In this document: positions 16,341 through 24,583 of the stretch, piece after piece
Numbering within the stretch: the first letter of the stretch is position 1
Layout of the letters: every line of letters starts with the position of its first letter
DNA from: Phycisphaerae bacterium
Lineage (GTDB): Bacteria > Planctomycetota > Phycisphaerae > Sedimentisphaerales > Anaerohalosphaeraceae
Length of the DNA stretch: 32,536 nucleotides
NCBI GenBank assembly: GCA_012729675.1
Contig: JAAYCR010000049.1
Coordinates: 1 to 32,536, forward strand
Reading direction: 5' to 3'
Translations under genes and position numbers: made by a program
Notes under the pieces: model-generated
Seen by the model: the letters and a program-made list of their open reading frames with translations, nothing else
The model's database searches: none
What the model was told of the DNA's origin: nothing

Positions 16341-16733
16341 ATGGCAATGAGCCGTGACGAGATTTTTGAGCAGGTTAAAGAGGCGCTGGTCGATGCACTG
16401 GGGCTGGACGACGACGATGTGACGCCGGAGGCGACGCTGATGGGCGACCTAGGCGCCGAGAGCATCGATTTTCTGGATATCGTGTTCCGCCTGGAAAAGG
16501 CGTTTGAGATCAAGGTCCCGCGGGAAGAGCTGTTCCCGGCCGAGGCGGTGCTGAACCATCCGGAATTTGTCAGCGGCGGCAAGGTGACGGCGGCGGGACT
16601 GGCGGAACTGAAAGCCAAGATGCCCCACACCGACCTGAGCGGCTTTGAGGCCGACCCGGATGTCAATAAGATTGCCGACCTGTTTACGGTGGATGCAATC
16701 GTGAACTTTGTCGAAACAAAGGTCAACGGCTAA
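16341..16733 (+). CDS. Acyl carrier protein, long variant
   Basis: Protein of 130 residues; ordinary acyl carrier proteins have 75-85. The phosphopantetheine site is DLGAESIDFLDI, with Ser41 as the attachment residue. Helices I and II (about 5-20 and 41-56) are typical, with the acidic helix II that docks to ketosynthases and dehydratases. About 50 extra residues (58-108, FPAEAVLNHPEF... SGFEADPDVNK) come before the last helix, DLFTVDAIVNFVET. ATG 16341 has GGAGG nine bases upstream. Flanked by dehydratases and ketosynthases, it is almost certainly the dedicated carrier of this cluster. Confidence 0.9.
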   Translation: MAMSRDEIFEQVKEALVDALGLDDDDVTPEATLMGDLGAESIDFLDIVFRLEKAFEIKVPREELFPAEAVLNHPEFVSGGKVTAAGLAELKAKMPHTDLSGFEADPDVNKIADLFTVDAIVNFVETKVNG

Positions 16734-16740
16734 AACCTTA

Positions 16741-16811
16741 ACCATGAAGTGCATGAAGCACATGAAGAAATACTATAAATAAAACTTCGTGGTCTTCCTG
16801 TTCTTCATGGT
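16741..16811. repeat. ATGAAG repeat element, copy A
   Basis: The left end has ATGAAG at 9-base intervals (ACCATGAAG, TGCATGAAG, CACATGAAG; 16741-16767). The right end (16785-16811) is an imperfect reverse complement ending in TTCTTCATGGT. The 71-base element can fold into a long hairpin. A 145-base relative lies at 25781-25925. It fills most of the gap between the carrier protein and the second dehydratase. Confidence 0.75.
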
Positions 16812-16841
16812 TTCATTCTTTTTCTGTTGGAATCGTGTCAG

Positions 16842-17333
16842 ATGCGCTGGATTTGGATTGACAAGTTTCTGGAGTTTGAAAGCGGCAAGCGAGCGGTGGC
16901 CTTAAAGAACGTCACCCTGGCCGAGGAGCACCTGCACGACCATTTTCCGGGCTTTCCGATGATGCCGGAGTGCCTGATGATCGAGGCGATGGCGCAGACG
17001 GCGGGCATTCTCGTCGGCGAGGCACGGGGGTTTGCCGAAAAGGTCGTGCTGGCCAAGATCAAAAAGGCGGCGTTCCATCATTATGTCCGGCCGGGGGATA
17101 CAATCACGCTGCACGCCGAGATGGAATCGATCGCGCCCGAGGCGGCCAGTACCATCGGCGAGATACGCCGCGGCGACGAACTGATCGCCCAGATCAGTCT
17201 GATGTTCAGCCATGTCGATAAAAACCTGGCGGGCAAGAAATTTCCCGAAGAGAATTTTGTGTTCACCGATATGTTTAATTCCCTGCTGACCGGCTTTGTC
17301 GAGACGCATCCGGATGCGGAGTTGTCGCGATGA
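16842..17333 (+). CDS. FabZ-like 3-hydroxyacyl-ACP dehydratase, second copy
   Basis: Protein of 163 residues from ATG 16842; an in-frame TTG at 16827 is less likely. The FabZ signature is strong: LHDHFPGFPMMPE with His34 and MIEAMAQTAG with Glu48, followed by KIKKAAFHHYVRPGD. It is closer to ordinary FabZ than the first copy. The last 25 residues (EENFVFTDMFNSLLTGFVET) extend beyond typical FabZ. Its TGA stop overlaps the ATG of the next ketosynthase by four bases (ATGA at 17330-17333), which implies coupled translation and a shared pathway. Confidence 0.9.
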   Translation: MRWIWIDKFLEFESGKRAVALKNVTLAEEHLHDHFPGFPMMPECLMIEAMAQTAGILVGEARGFAEKVVLAKIKKAAFHHYVRPGDTITLHAEMESIAPEAASTIGEIRRGDELIAQISLMFSHVDKNLAGKKFPEENFVFTDMFNSLLTGFVETHPDAELSR

Positions 17334-18646
17334 ACGGGCGGCGCGTCGTGATTACCGGGTTGGGGGTGGTTTCGCCTCTGGGGCTGACGGCGGACGAATT
17401 CTGGCAGGGGCTGCTGGATGGCCGCAGCGGGATTGCACCGATCAAAGCGTTCGATGCGGGGACGTTTCCGTGCTCGCTGGCCGGCGAAGTGCCGGAGTAC
17501 AAGTTGCGGGATTACGTGCCCAAGTCCTACCGCAAGGCAACCAAGCTGATGAGCCGGGATATCGAGCTGTCAGTGATCGCCGCGGACGAGGCATTCAAGA
17601 GTGCCGGCGCGATCACGAAGGCAGCCGAAAGCGGGACGCCGACGTTTGAGCCGACGCGGCTGGCGATTTGTTTCGGGGCGGGGTTGATCAGTTGCGATCT
17701 GAACGAACTGGCCGAGTGCGTGGCCAAGGCTGTAACAGACGGCACGTTTGACCTGCGCAAGTGGGGCACAGCGGGGATGGAAAACCTGACGCCGCTGTGG
17801 CTGCTCAAGTATCTGCCGAATATGCTGCCGTGTCATGTGGGGATCATTCACGATATTCAGGCGCCGAGCAATACCATCACCTGCGGCGAGGTCAGTGCGT
17901 ATATTGCGATTGCCGAGGCGGCGGAGGTGATTCTTCGCGGCGATGCGGATGCCGCCGTCGGGGGCGGGGCCGAGGCGAAGGTCAACCCGATTGTGATGAT
18001 GCGGCAATGCCTGCTCAAGCGTTCGACGACCGAACATAACGACTCCCCTGCCGCCGCGTGTCGGCCGTTTGATGCCAAGGCCAGCGGCTCGGTCTTCGGC
18101 GAGGCGGGCGGGGCGATCTTGCTGGAGGAGTTAAAGGCCGCGCAACAGCGAAACGCGCCGATTTTGGCCGAGTTTGCCGGGTCGGCATCGGGCAACAGTC
18201 TCAATCCGCAGATTGCGCATCTTGAAGCGGACGGGCTGGGGCTGGCAATGACGATTGAGGCGGCGCTGGCCGAGGCGGGGATCCGGGTCGAAGATATCGA
18301 TTTGATTATCCCGACGGGGACGGGAATTCTGCTGGACGACCGGGCGGAGGCGCTGGCACTGGAGCGGGTGTTCGGGACAAAACTGGACAATATTGATGTG
18401 TGGGCGATTAAGGGGATGGTCAGCCATACAGGCGCAGCGGCCGGGTCGCTGGATGTCGCGGCGGCGGTCAAGGCGATCCAAACGGGCAAAATCGGCCCAA
18501 GCGTGAATTTCCAAACGCCCGCGGCGGGCTGTCGGCTCAAACTGACGCGAGGGGTCGTTGAAAAACCAATACGAAATGTGCTGTGCTGCGGGTACTCGTT
18601 CGGGGGGCAGACCGCGGCAGTGATTGTCAAGAGGTTCGAGGCGTAA
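17330..18646 (+). CDS. Beta-ketoacyl synthase-like protein lacking the first catalytic His
   Basis: Protein of 438 residues, the length of FabF. It starts VVITGLGVVSPLG as FabF does. The nucleophile is present as Cys185 in NTITCGEVSA, in a changed setting (FabF usually has ACATS). Where FabF has the first active-site His (NAHGTST), this protein reads IIPTGTGILLDD (about 327-336), so that His is gone. The second His is kept in KGMVSHTGAAAGS (Lys361, His366), and the C-terminal CCGYSFGGQ is normal. It overlaps the dehydratase by four bases and abuts a canonical ketosynthase. It may be a chain-length-factor-like partner or a ketosynthase with altered decarboxylation chemistry; unlike classical chain-length factors it keeps the Cys. 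Confidence 0.88.
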   Translation: MNGRRVVITGLGVVSPLGLTADEFWQGLLDGRSGIAPIKAFDAGTFPCSLAGEVPEYKLRDYVPKSYRKATKLMSRDIELSVIAADEAFKSAGAITKAAESGTPTFEPTRLAICFGAGLISCDLNELAECVAKAVTDGTFDLRKWGTAGMENLTPLWLLKYLPNMLPCHVGIIHDIQAPSNTITCGEVSAYIAIAEAAEVILRGDADAAVGGGAEAKVNPIVMMRQCLLKRSTTEHNDSPAAACRPFDAKASGSVFGEAGGAILLEELKAAQQRNAPILAEFAGSASGNSLNPQIAHLEADGLGLAMTIEAALAEAGIRVEDIDLIIPTGTGILLDDRAEALALERVFGTKLDNIDVWAIKGMVSHTGAAAGSLDVAAAVKAIQTGKIGPSVNFQTPAAGCRLKLTRGVVEKPIRNVLCCGYSFGGQTAAVIVKRFEA

Positions 18647-19966
18647 ATGAAATATCGCGTGGTCATTACGGGAATGGGCGTTGTGTGTCCTTTGGGACAC
18701 AGCACAGCCGAACTCTGGGACGGCCTGATGACGGGCAAATCCGGGGCCGACTACACGACGCTGTTTGACGCGACGACCTTTCCGACGCAGTTTGACGCCG
18801 AGGTCAAAGGTTTTGACTTGGGCCGGTTTGTCAAGAATACCGACCTGCACAGCTCCGGCAATCGTGGGACGCAGTTTGTGCTGGGCGCGTGCGTGCAGGC
18901 GTGTCAACAGGCGGGCATCGATGTCGAGACCAGCAGCCCGACCGACGGCATCGACCGGCGACGGATGGGTATCTATCTGGGAGCGGGCGAAGGGCCGGTG
19001 GACTTTGACGCCTTCTTTTCGGCGCTCGTCGAGGGATGGGACGACACGGCCAAAGGTGTGGATTGGCAAAAATGGGGACAGGTTGCTCTGTCGCGGCTCA
19101 GCGCGATCCGCGAACTGGAACAGGAGCCGAATATGCCGGTTTCGCATCTGGCGCTCCTGACTGGGGCGCGGGGCATCACGCGAAGCTGCCTGACGGCGTG
19201 TGCGGCCAGCACGCAGGCGGTCGGCGAGGCGGCGATGCTGGTGCGACACGGCAAGGCCGAGGTAATGGTCGCCGGCGGGGCGCATTCAATGATTCACCCG
19301 CTGGGCGTAACGGGCTTTAACCGGCTGACCGCCCTGTCGCGGCGGAATGACAGCCCCAAGACCGCCTCACGGCCGTTCTCGGCCACGCGGGATGGCTTCG
19401 TCATCGGCGAAGGCGGCGCGGTGGTGATCCTGGAAACGCTCGAATCAGCAAAAAAACGCGGGGCGACGATTCTCGCCGAGGTCATCGGCTTTGGCAGCAG
19501 CAACGACGCCTTTCGCGTGACGGATATGCACGAAGAAGCACGCGGGGCCTGTCAGGCGCTGCGGGCGGCCCTCAACGACGCGGGATTAACAGTCAACGAT
19601 ATTGACTACATCAGCACGCACGGAACGAGCACTTCGGAAAATGATTCCGTGGAGACGCTGGCCATCAAAACGGTCTTCGGCCGACAGGCCCCCAAGGTTC
19701 CGTGCAGCAGCCCCAAGAGCCAGATGGGGCATCTGATCGGGGCGACCGGATGTGCAGAGCTGATTACCTGCATCTTGGCGATACAGCAGCAGACGCTTCC
19801 GCCGACAATGAACCTCAACGACCCGGACCCGGCGCTGGATCTGGATTATGTGCCGAACACCCCGCGAAAGGCCAAAGTCGATATCGCCCTGAACGAATCG
19901 TTCGGCTTCGGCGGGCAAAATAACGTAGTCATCATCAAACGCTATACAGAGGACGGATATCGATGA
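18647..19966 (+). CDS. Beta-ketoacyl-ACP synthase, FabF-like, complete active site
   Basis: Protein of 439 residues. The Cys-His-His triad is intact: Cys185 in LTACAASTQ, His325 in ISTHGTSTS and His362 in PKSQMGHLIGATG. It opens VVITGMGVVCPLG and ends LNESFGFGGQNNVVI, as in FabF. The ATG follows the stop of the preceding ketosynthase without a gap, so the two are probably made in equal amounts and may form a heterodimer. It would elongate acyl chains on the carrier protein encoded at 16341. Its own stop overlaps serS by four bases. No FabG or FabD gene is present, so reduction and malonyl loading must use enzymes encoded elsewhere. Confidence 0.93.
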   Translation: MKYRVVITGMGVVCPLGHSTAELWDGLMTGKSGADYTTLFDATTFPTQFDAEVKGFDLGRFVKNTDLHSSGNRGTQFVLGACVQACQQAGIDVETSSPTDGIDRRRMGIYLGAGEGPVDFDAFFSALVEGWDDTAKGVDWQKWGQVALSRLSAIRELEQEPNMPVSHLALLTGARGITRSCLTACAASTQAVGEAAMLVRHGKAEVMVAGGAHSMIHPLGVTGFNRLTALSRRNDSPKTASRPFSATRDGFVIGEGGAVVILETLESAKKRGATILAEVIGFGSSNDAFRVTDMHEEARGACQALRAALNDAGLTVNDIDYISTHGTSTSENDSVETLAIKTVFGRQAPKVPCSSPKSQMGHLIGATGCAELITCILAIQQQTLPPTMNLNDPDPALDLDYVPNTPRKAKVDIALNESFGFGGQNNVVIIKRYTEDGYR

Positions 19967-21234
19967 TTGACATAAAAGTGATTCGTGAAAATCCGCAGCG
20001 ATTTAAGGACGGGACCAAGGCCAAGCGGTTTAATGTGGATATTGACCGGCTGCTGGAAGTCGATGCCGCGCTGCTGGAGGCGAAGAAGAAGCTGCAGGAG
20101 ATTTCCACCGAAAAGAACCGCCTGGGCAAAGAAATTCCGAAGCTGTCGCCGGAACAGCGAAAGGCGGCACTGGAGACGCTCAGTACGCTTAAGGAACAGG
20201 AAGCAACGCTCAACGAGCAGACCAAAAGCCTTCAGCCGGAGTTTGACGATCTGATGGGGCAGGTCCCGACGCCGCCGGCGCCGGAAGTGCCCTACGGCGA
20301 GGATGACACGCAAAACGTCGAGCTTCGCAGATGGGGCACGATCCGGGCGTTTGACTTTGAGCCGGAAGACCATATCCAGCTTGGGCAGACGCTGGACATT
20401 ATTGATATGGAACGCGGCGTCAAGCTGGCCGGGACGCGGAATTATTTTCTCAAGGGCGACGGGGCGCTGCTGCATTGGGCGGTACTGCGGTTTGCGCTGG
20501 ATGTTATGGTCAGCAAGGGCTATACGCCAATGATGGTACCGCTCTTGATGCGGGACGAGGCGATGCGGGGAACGGGGTATTTCCCCGGCGCCGAAGAACA
20601 GACGTACCAGATGGAGCGAGACGGACTGAACCTGGCAGGGACGGCGGAGGTCCCGCTGACGGCGTATCATTCCGGCGAGATTCTGGCCGAAGCCCAACTG
20701 CCGATCAAGACGGTCGGCCTGAGCACCTGCTTTCGGCGTGAGGCGGGCGCAGCGGGCAAAGACACCTACGGCCTGTACCGCATCCACCAGTTCGACAAGG
20801 TCGAACAGGTCATCGTCTGCGAAAACGATGAGGAAAAGAGCAAAGAGTATCATCTGGAGATTCTGGCCAATTCCGAGGCGGTGCTGCAGGCCATGAATCT
20901 GCCCTACCGCGTGGTGAACGTCTGCACGGGCGATCTTGGCCGCGGACAGGTGCAAAAATACGACATCGAGACGTGGATGCCGTCGCGCAACAGCTTCGGC
21001 GAAACCCACTCGGCCAGCCGCTTCTATGACTTTCAGGCACGGCGGATGAACCTGCGGTACAAGACTGCCGGCGGCAAAAACGTGTTCTGCCATACGCTGA
21101 ACAACACCGTGATCGCCTCGCCGCGCGTGCTGATACCGATTCTGGAGTTGTATCAAAACGCCGACGGCACAGTCACCATCCCCGACGTGTTGCGGCCATA
21201 CATGGGCGGAAAGGAACGCATCGAACCAAAGTAA
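19963..21234 (+). CDS. serS: Seryl-tRNA synthetase
   Basis: Protein of 423 residues, normal for bacterial SerRS. Residues 1-105 form the antiparallel coiled-coil arm that binds tRNA-Ser (MIDIKVIRENPQRF, then a Lys/Glu-rich helical pair). The class II catalytic domain has the TAEVPLTAYHSGEIL segment, motif 2 FRREAGAAGKDTYGLYR at about 257-273, and motif 3 NNTVIASPRVLIPILE near the end, with its Arg retained. The ATG lies inside the stop overlap of the upstream ketosynthase (ATGA 19963-19966). Cotranscription of serS with a ketosynthase cluster is unusual but fits a compact operon. Confidence 0.97.
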   Translation: MIDIKVIRENPQRFKDGTKAKRFNVDIDRLLEVDAALLEAKKKLQEISTEKNRLGKEIPKLSPEQRKAALETLSTLKEQEATLNEQTKSLQPEFDDLMGQVPTPPAPEVPYGEDDTQNVELRRWGTIRAFDFEPEDHIQLGQTLDIIDMERGVKLAGTRNYFLKGDGALLHWAVLRFALDVMVSKGYTPMMVPLLMRDEAMRGTGYFPGAEEQTYQMERDGLNLAGTAEVPLTAYHSGEILAEAQLPIKTVGLSTCFRREAGAAGKDTYGLYRIHQFDKVEQVIVCENDEEKSKEYHLEILANSEAVLQAMNLPYRVVNVCTGDLGRGQVQKYDIETWMPSRNSFGETHSASRFYDFQARRMNLRYKTAGGKNVFCHTLNNTVIASPRVLIPILELYQNADGTVTIPDVLRPYMGGKERIEPK

Positions 21235-21257
21235 GTTACAGTGAAGGAGATTAATGC

Positions 21258-23846
21258 TTGAACGGAAGGGGTTTTGATCGGGATCGCCTGATCCGGCATA
21301 ATCTGGAGCGGTTTTTGCCGGAGGCCGAACCGCTAAACCGTTGGGAGCGGCTGGCGGCGTCCACCCCCCTCCTGCTGCCTGCGATTGCCTTTATCACCGG
21401 AATTTTTGTGCAGGCCTTTTTTGATCTCCCGTTGTGGGTCGGAGTGGGGATTTCGATACTAACAGCCCTTGTATTTGTCTATTCGCTTTTCATTTCCAAG
21501 GCCTCCTTACGCCGTCTCATTATCTCTTGCGTCGCAGCTGTTGCCGCCTTTGCGGCCGCCGGAATGCTGCGTTATGCGGCGTTTGCCCTGCAGGAGCCGG
21601 AACATGTTGTCCGGCTGACCGGCACGGAGCGCCGGCTGGCAACCCTTGAGGGGGTCATTATCTCGCCGATTCATCACGACGAACGCACGACATGGACGTT
21701 TGCCGACTATTTTCCCACGCCGCCGCAGAGCAGTTTTTATCTCTCGGTGCGGGCACTGGAAACACCGGAAGGGCCGCGCGCAGCGTCCGGCCTGGTGCGT
21801 GTCCAAGTCGCCGAGATCGCCCGTCATCTGGCACAGGGCGACCGGGTGCGGCTGTACTGCTGGCTGAGCGGGTTCGACGGTCCGGCCAATCCCGGCCAGT
21901 TTGATATGCAGGCCTATATGCACCGGAACGGGGTGCTGCTGGGCGCGTCCGTTCCGGCCGCCGACGGAGTGGAGGTACTCGCGCACCGTCAATGCGGAGT
22001 CATCGCCGGCTTGCGTCAATTGTTCAAAGGCTATACCAGCGGTGCACTGTTTGAGGAAGCGGACTATCCGCACGAAACCGCATCACTGGCCGCGGCGCTG
22101 CTGCTGGGAGAACGCGGCGATCTGGACGCCAAGACTTATGCGGCGTTTCAGCGTACCGGGCTGGCACACTTTATCAGCCTGTCGGGGATGCACGTGGGGA
22201 TTCTGGCCGGGTCGCTGTGGGGGCTGAGCCGATTTTTGGGCGTGCCCAAACCGATGCGGGCGGCGGTGTGTCTTGTGCTGCTGCTCAGCTACGGACTGGT
22301 CGTGCCGCCGCGTGCGCCGACGGTGCGGGCGATCTTTCTGGCGTGCTTTTTCTTTTCAGCCGTCATGATCAATCGCCGCACCCGCCCGCTCAATACCCTT
22401 GCACTGTCAGCACTGGTTCTGCTGGCGGTGCGGCCGGCGGATGTGTTCACCGCAAGCTGGCAGTTGTCCTTCACCACCGTGCTGGGGATTATCCTGCTGT
22501 ACGACCCGATCTATCAGCGGTTGCTGTCGTGGACGGTGTTTAAGGCGGTGGAGCGGCTGCCCGAACGCCTAACGCAGCGCACGGCAGTACAATGGACGCT
22601 CAAAGGTGGCGATGCGTTTGTGCGGCTGCTGTCAGTGGGGTTTGCAGCGTGGCTGGGCGGAGCGGGATTTTTGCTGTATCATTTTCACAGCATCAATCCC
22701 CTGTCGGCACTGTGGACCGTACTGGCGACGCCGTTTGTGCTGGTGATTCTCTATGCGGGGTATCTGAAGATCGTCCTTGCGCCGCTGTTTCCGACGGCAG
22801 CGATGCTGTTTGCCCTGCTGTTGGATATTGCCTGCCGCGGGTTGTCATCGATTGTCTCGGCGTTTTCAACGGTCGGCTGGTCGGAACTGCTGATCGGCAA
22901 AACGTCCGTCTGGGCGATTACGGGCGGTTACGCCGTCCTGCTGATGATGCGGCTTGCACCACGGCGGATTGCGGTCAAAATCTGCCTGGTGCTGCCGGTG
23001 TTGTTCGGACCGCTGTCGTGGATGCAGTTCCAAAACGGACGCGACACGCTGACAATGACGTGTCTGTCGGTCGGGCACGGACAGGCGGTGTGCCTCTCCT
23101 TTCCGGACAAGATGCAGTGGCTGGTGGACGCCGGGTCGATCTCCGTCAAAGACCCCGGCGGGCGGGAGGTGCTGCCGTATTACCGCTACCGCGGGGTCAA
23201 CCGGCTGGATGCAGCCATCCTCACACACGGCGATATGGATCATCTCAACGGCCTGCCGGAGGTGGTTTCGACCCTCCCGACCGCCGGTGTATATGCCAAC
23301 GCCGGTGTCTTTGACAAAGCGAAAACCTCGTCGTCGGCGTCCTATTTGATCCAGCAGTTGAACACCCTCGGCGCGGAATTGCAACCGATTGAATCGCTGG
23401 ATACGCTCCCGAAAAATGTAACCGTCACAATGCTCTGGCCGGACGAAGAAACCGCCGCCCATACGGCCTTGGACGACAACGACAGATCGCAGGTGATCTG
23501 GATCGAATACGCCGGACGCAGTCTTCTGCTGTGCGGCGACATTGAACTATACGCCCAGAACGCCATCCTTGAGCGATACCCGTCCCTGCGGGCGGATGTG
23601 ATTGTCCTGCCGCATCACGGCTCAACGAACAATCTGAATACCGGTTTTGTCGCAGCGTTTGATCCGAAGATTGTGATTGCCTCCTGTGCCGCCGGCCGCG
23701 TCGAAAATGCCTTTCGATCGGACGCCGAAAGCGGCATCGCGACCTTTTATACCCCGATTGACGGAGCGGTAACAGTCAATATAAAAGCCGACGGCGCGCT
23801 GAGCGCCATCGGCTTTAAAAGTCAAACAACAGTGCACCTGCACTGA
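21258..23846 (+). CDS. comEC: ComEC/Rec2 family DNA-uptake channel
   Basis: Protein of 862 residues. The N-terminal part has hydrophobic helices at about 30-105, then the ComEC OB-like domain (GLVRVQV to QFDMQAYMHRNGV, about 110-235). The competence membrane domain follows with AALLLGERGDLD and HFISLSGMHVGILAG (about 300-320) and many helices up to about 590. The C-terminal metallo-beta-lactamase domain has LTHGDMDHLNG (about 656-666), LLCGDIE and VLPHHGS. The protein forms the inner-membrane channel for single-stranded DNA. The start used is TTG 21258 with GGAG eight bases upstream; ATG 21253 with the same ribosome site opens only an eight-codon frame. It lies 23 bases after serS. Confidence 0.93.
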   Translation: MNGRGFDRDRLIRHNLERFLPEAEPLNRWERLAASTPLLLPAIAFITGIFVQAFFDLPLWVGVGISILTALVFVYSLFISKASLRRLIISCVAAVAAFAAAGMLRYAAFALQEPEHVVRLTGTERRLATLEGVIISPIHHDERTTWTFADYFPTPPQSSFYLSVRALETPEGPRAASGLVRVQVAEIARHLAQGDRVRLYCWLSGFDGPANPGQFDMQAYMHRNGVLLGASVPAADGVEVLAHRQCGVIAGLRQLFKGYTSGALFEEADYPHETASLAAALLLGERGDLDAKTYAAFQRTGLAHFISLSGMHVGILAGSLWGLSRFLGVPKPMRAAVCLVLLLSYGLVVPPRAPTVRAIFLACFFFSAVMINRRTRPLNTLALSALVLLAVRPADVFTASWQLSFTTVLGIILLYDPIYQRLLSWTVFKAVERLPERLTQRTAVQWTLKGGDAFVRLLSVGFAAWLGGAGFLLYHFHSINPLSALWTVLATPFVLVILYAGYLKIVLAPLFPTAAMLFALLLDIACRGLSSIVSAFSTVGWSELLIGKTSVWAITGGYAVLLMMRLAPRRIAVKICLVLPVLFGPLSWMQFQNGRDTLTMTCLSVGHGQAVCLSFPDKMQWLVDAGSISVKDPGGREVLPYYRYRGVNRLDAAILTHGDMDHLNGLPEVVSTLPTAGVYANAGVFDKAKTSSSASYLIQQLNTLGAELQPIESLDTLPKNVTVTMLWPDEETAAHTALDDNDRSQVIWIEYAGRSLLLCGDIELYAQNAILERYPSLRADVIVLPHHGSTNNLNTGFVAAFDPKIVIASCAAGRVENAFRSDAESGIATFYTPIDGAVTVNIKADGALSAIGFKSQTTVHLH

Positions 23847-23849
23847 ACC

Positions 23850-23870
23850 CTGTCGGCAAGAAGCCGGCGG
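23850..23870. other. Hairpin between comEC and the OmpA-like gene
   Basis: CTGTCGGC-AAGAA-GCCGGCGG folds into an 8-base stem with two G-U pairs when transcribed from the plus strand. A second small palindrome, CAGTGCA-CC-TGCACTG (23830-23845), overlaps the comEC stop. No T run follows either, so termination is only a possibility. Confidence 0.4.
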
Positions 23871-23879
23871 GAAAGACAA

Positions 23880-24563
23880 CTACCGCATATGCACCACGAT
23901 CTCCACGCGGCGATTTTTGGCCTTGTTGGCGGCGGTGGTATTCGGTGCAACTGGACGGGCTTCGCCACTGCCGACCGCCCGAATATTCTCTGGCTGCATC
24001 CCGCGACCGACCAGATACCGCAGCACAGTCAACGCACGAGCCGCCGACAGATCCCAGTTGTCCTGCCACTTGTCTTTGGTTTTGCTAATCGGGTCAGTAT
24101 CGGTATGGCCGACAATGTCAATCTTGCGGCCGCTGTAACGCTGGCGGATAACGCTGTAAATGTGATCCAGTTCCTGACTGGTGGTGCTCTTGAGCGCCGC
24201 CTGGCCGGAGGCAAAGAGAATCGTATTCGGCAGCGTTACCGTAATCGTCCCGGCCTGCTCATCGACAGCCACGTCGCCAACCTGAAAACCGGTCGCTTGG
24301 GCGGGGGTCGCCTGCCGCTGGTCGATCTGGCGTTTCATCTCTTCCAGTTGGCGCTGCGCCTGCGTCAACTGCTGGCTGAGCTGCGCCTTTTCGGACGCCG
24401 ACATATCCAGCGTGCCGACACAATTCTCGTACAGCCCCTTGAGATTCTGGTGCTCAACATCCAGCTCGGTGTACCGCTGCTTCCAGTTCGTACAACCGGT
24501 CATCACCGCCATCACGGCCGCCAAGCCCGCCATCAAAACGATTTTGCGTCCAACCCTACTCAT
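23880..24563 (-). CDS. OmpA-domain lipoprotein
   Basis: Protein of 227 residues. GAGG lies five bases before ATG 24563. Residues 1-23 are a lipoprotein signal with the lipid-attachment Cys24 in VMTGC. Residues 35-95 are a predicted coiled coil rich in Gln, Glu and Leu (SEKAQLSQQLTQAQRQLEEM). The OmpA-like peptidoglycan-binding domain covers about 115-227, with ILFASGQAAL, VGHTDTDPI and NWDLSAARALTV. It should tether the outer membrane, or a protein complex, to peptidoglycan. It starts 20 bases after the stop of the prepilin peptidase gene on the same strand, so an operon and a role near a pilus or secretion system are possible. Confidence 0.92.
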   Translation of the reverse strand: MSRVGRKIVLMAGLAAVMAVMTGCTNWKQRYTELDVEHQNLKGLYENCVGTLDMSASEKAQLSQQLTQAQRQLEEMKRQIDQRQATPAQATGFQVGDVAVDEQAGTITVTLPNTILFASGQAALKSTTSQELDHIYSVIRQRYSGRKIDIVGHTDTDPISKTKDKWQDNWDLSAARALTVLRYLVGRGMQPENIRAVGSGEARPVAPNTTAANKAKNRRVEIVVHMR

Positions 24564-24583
24564 AACGACCTCGCTTTCATTTT

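Noticed and set aside
17330-18646. First ketosynthase as a classical chain-length factor
   Set aside because: Chain-length factors replace the active-site Cys. Here Cys185 is present and a His is missing, so the label would mislead.
19942-21156. A 404-codon frame opposite serS
   Set aside because: Antisense shadow of serS; no family features.
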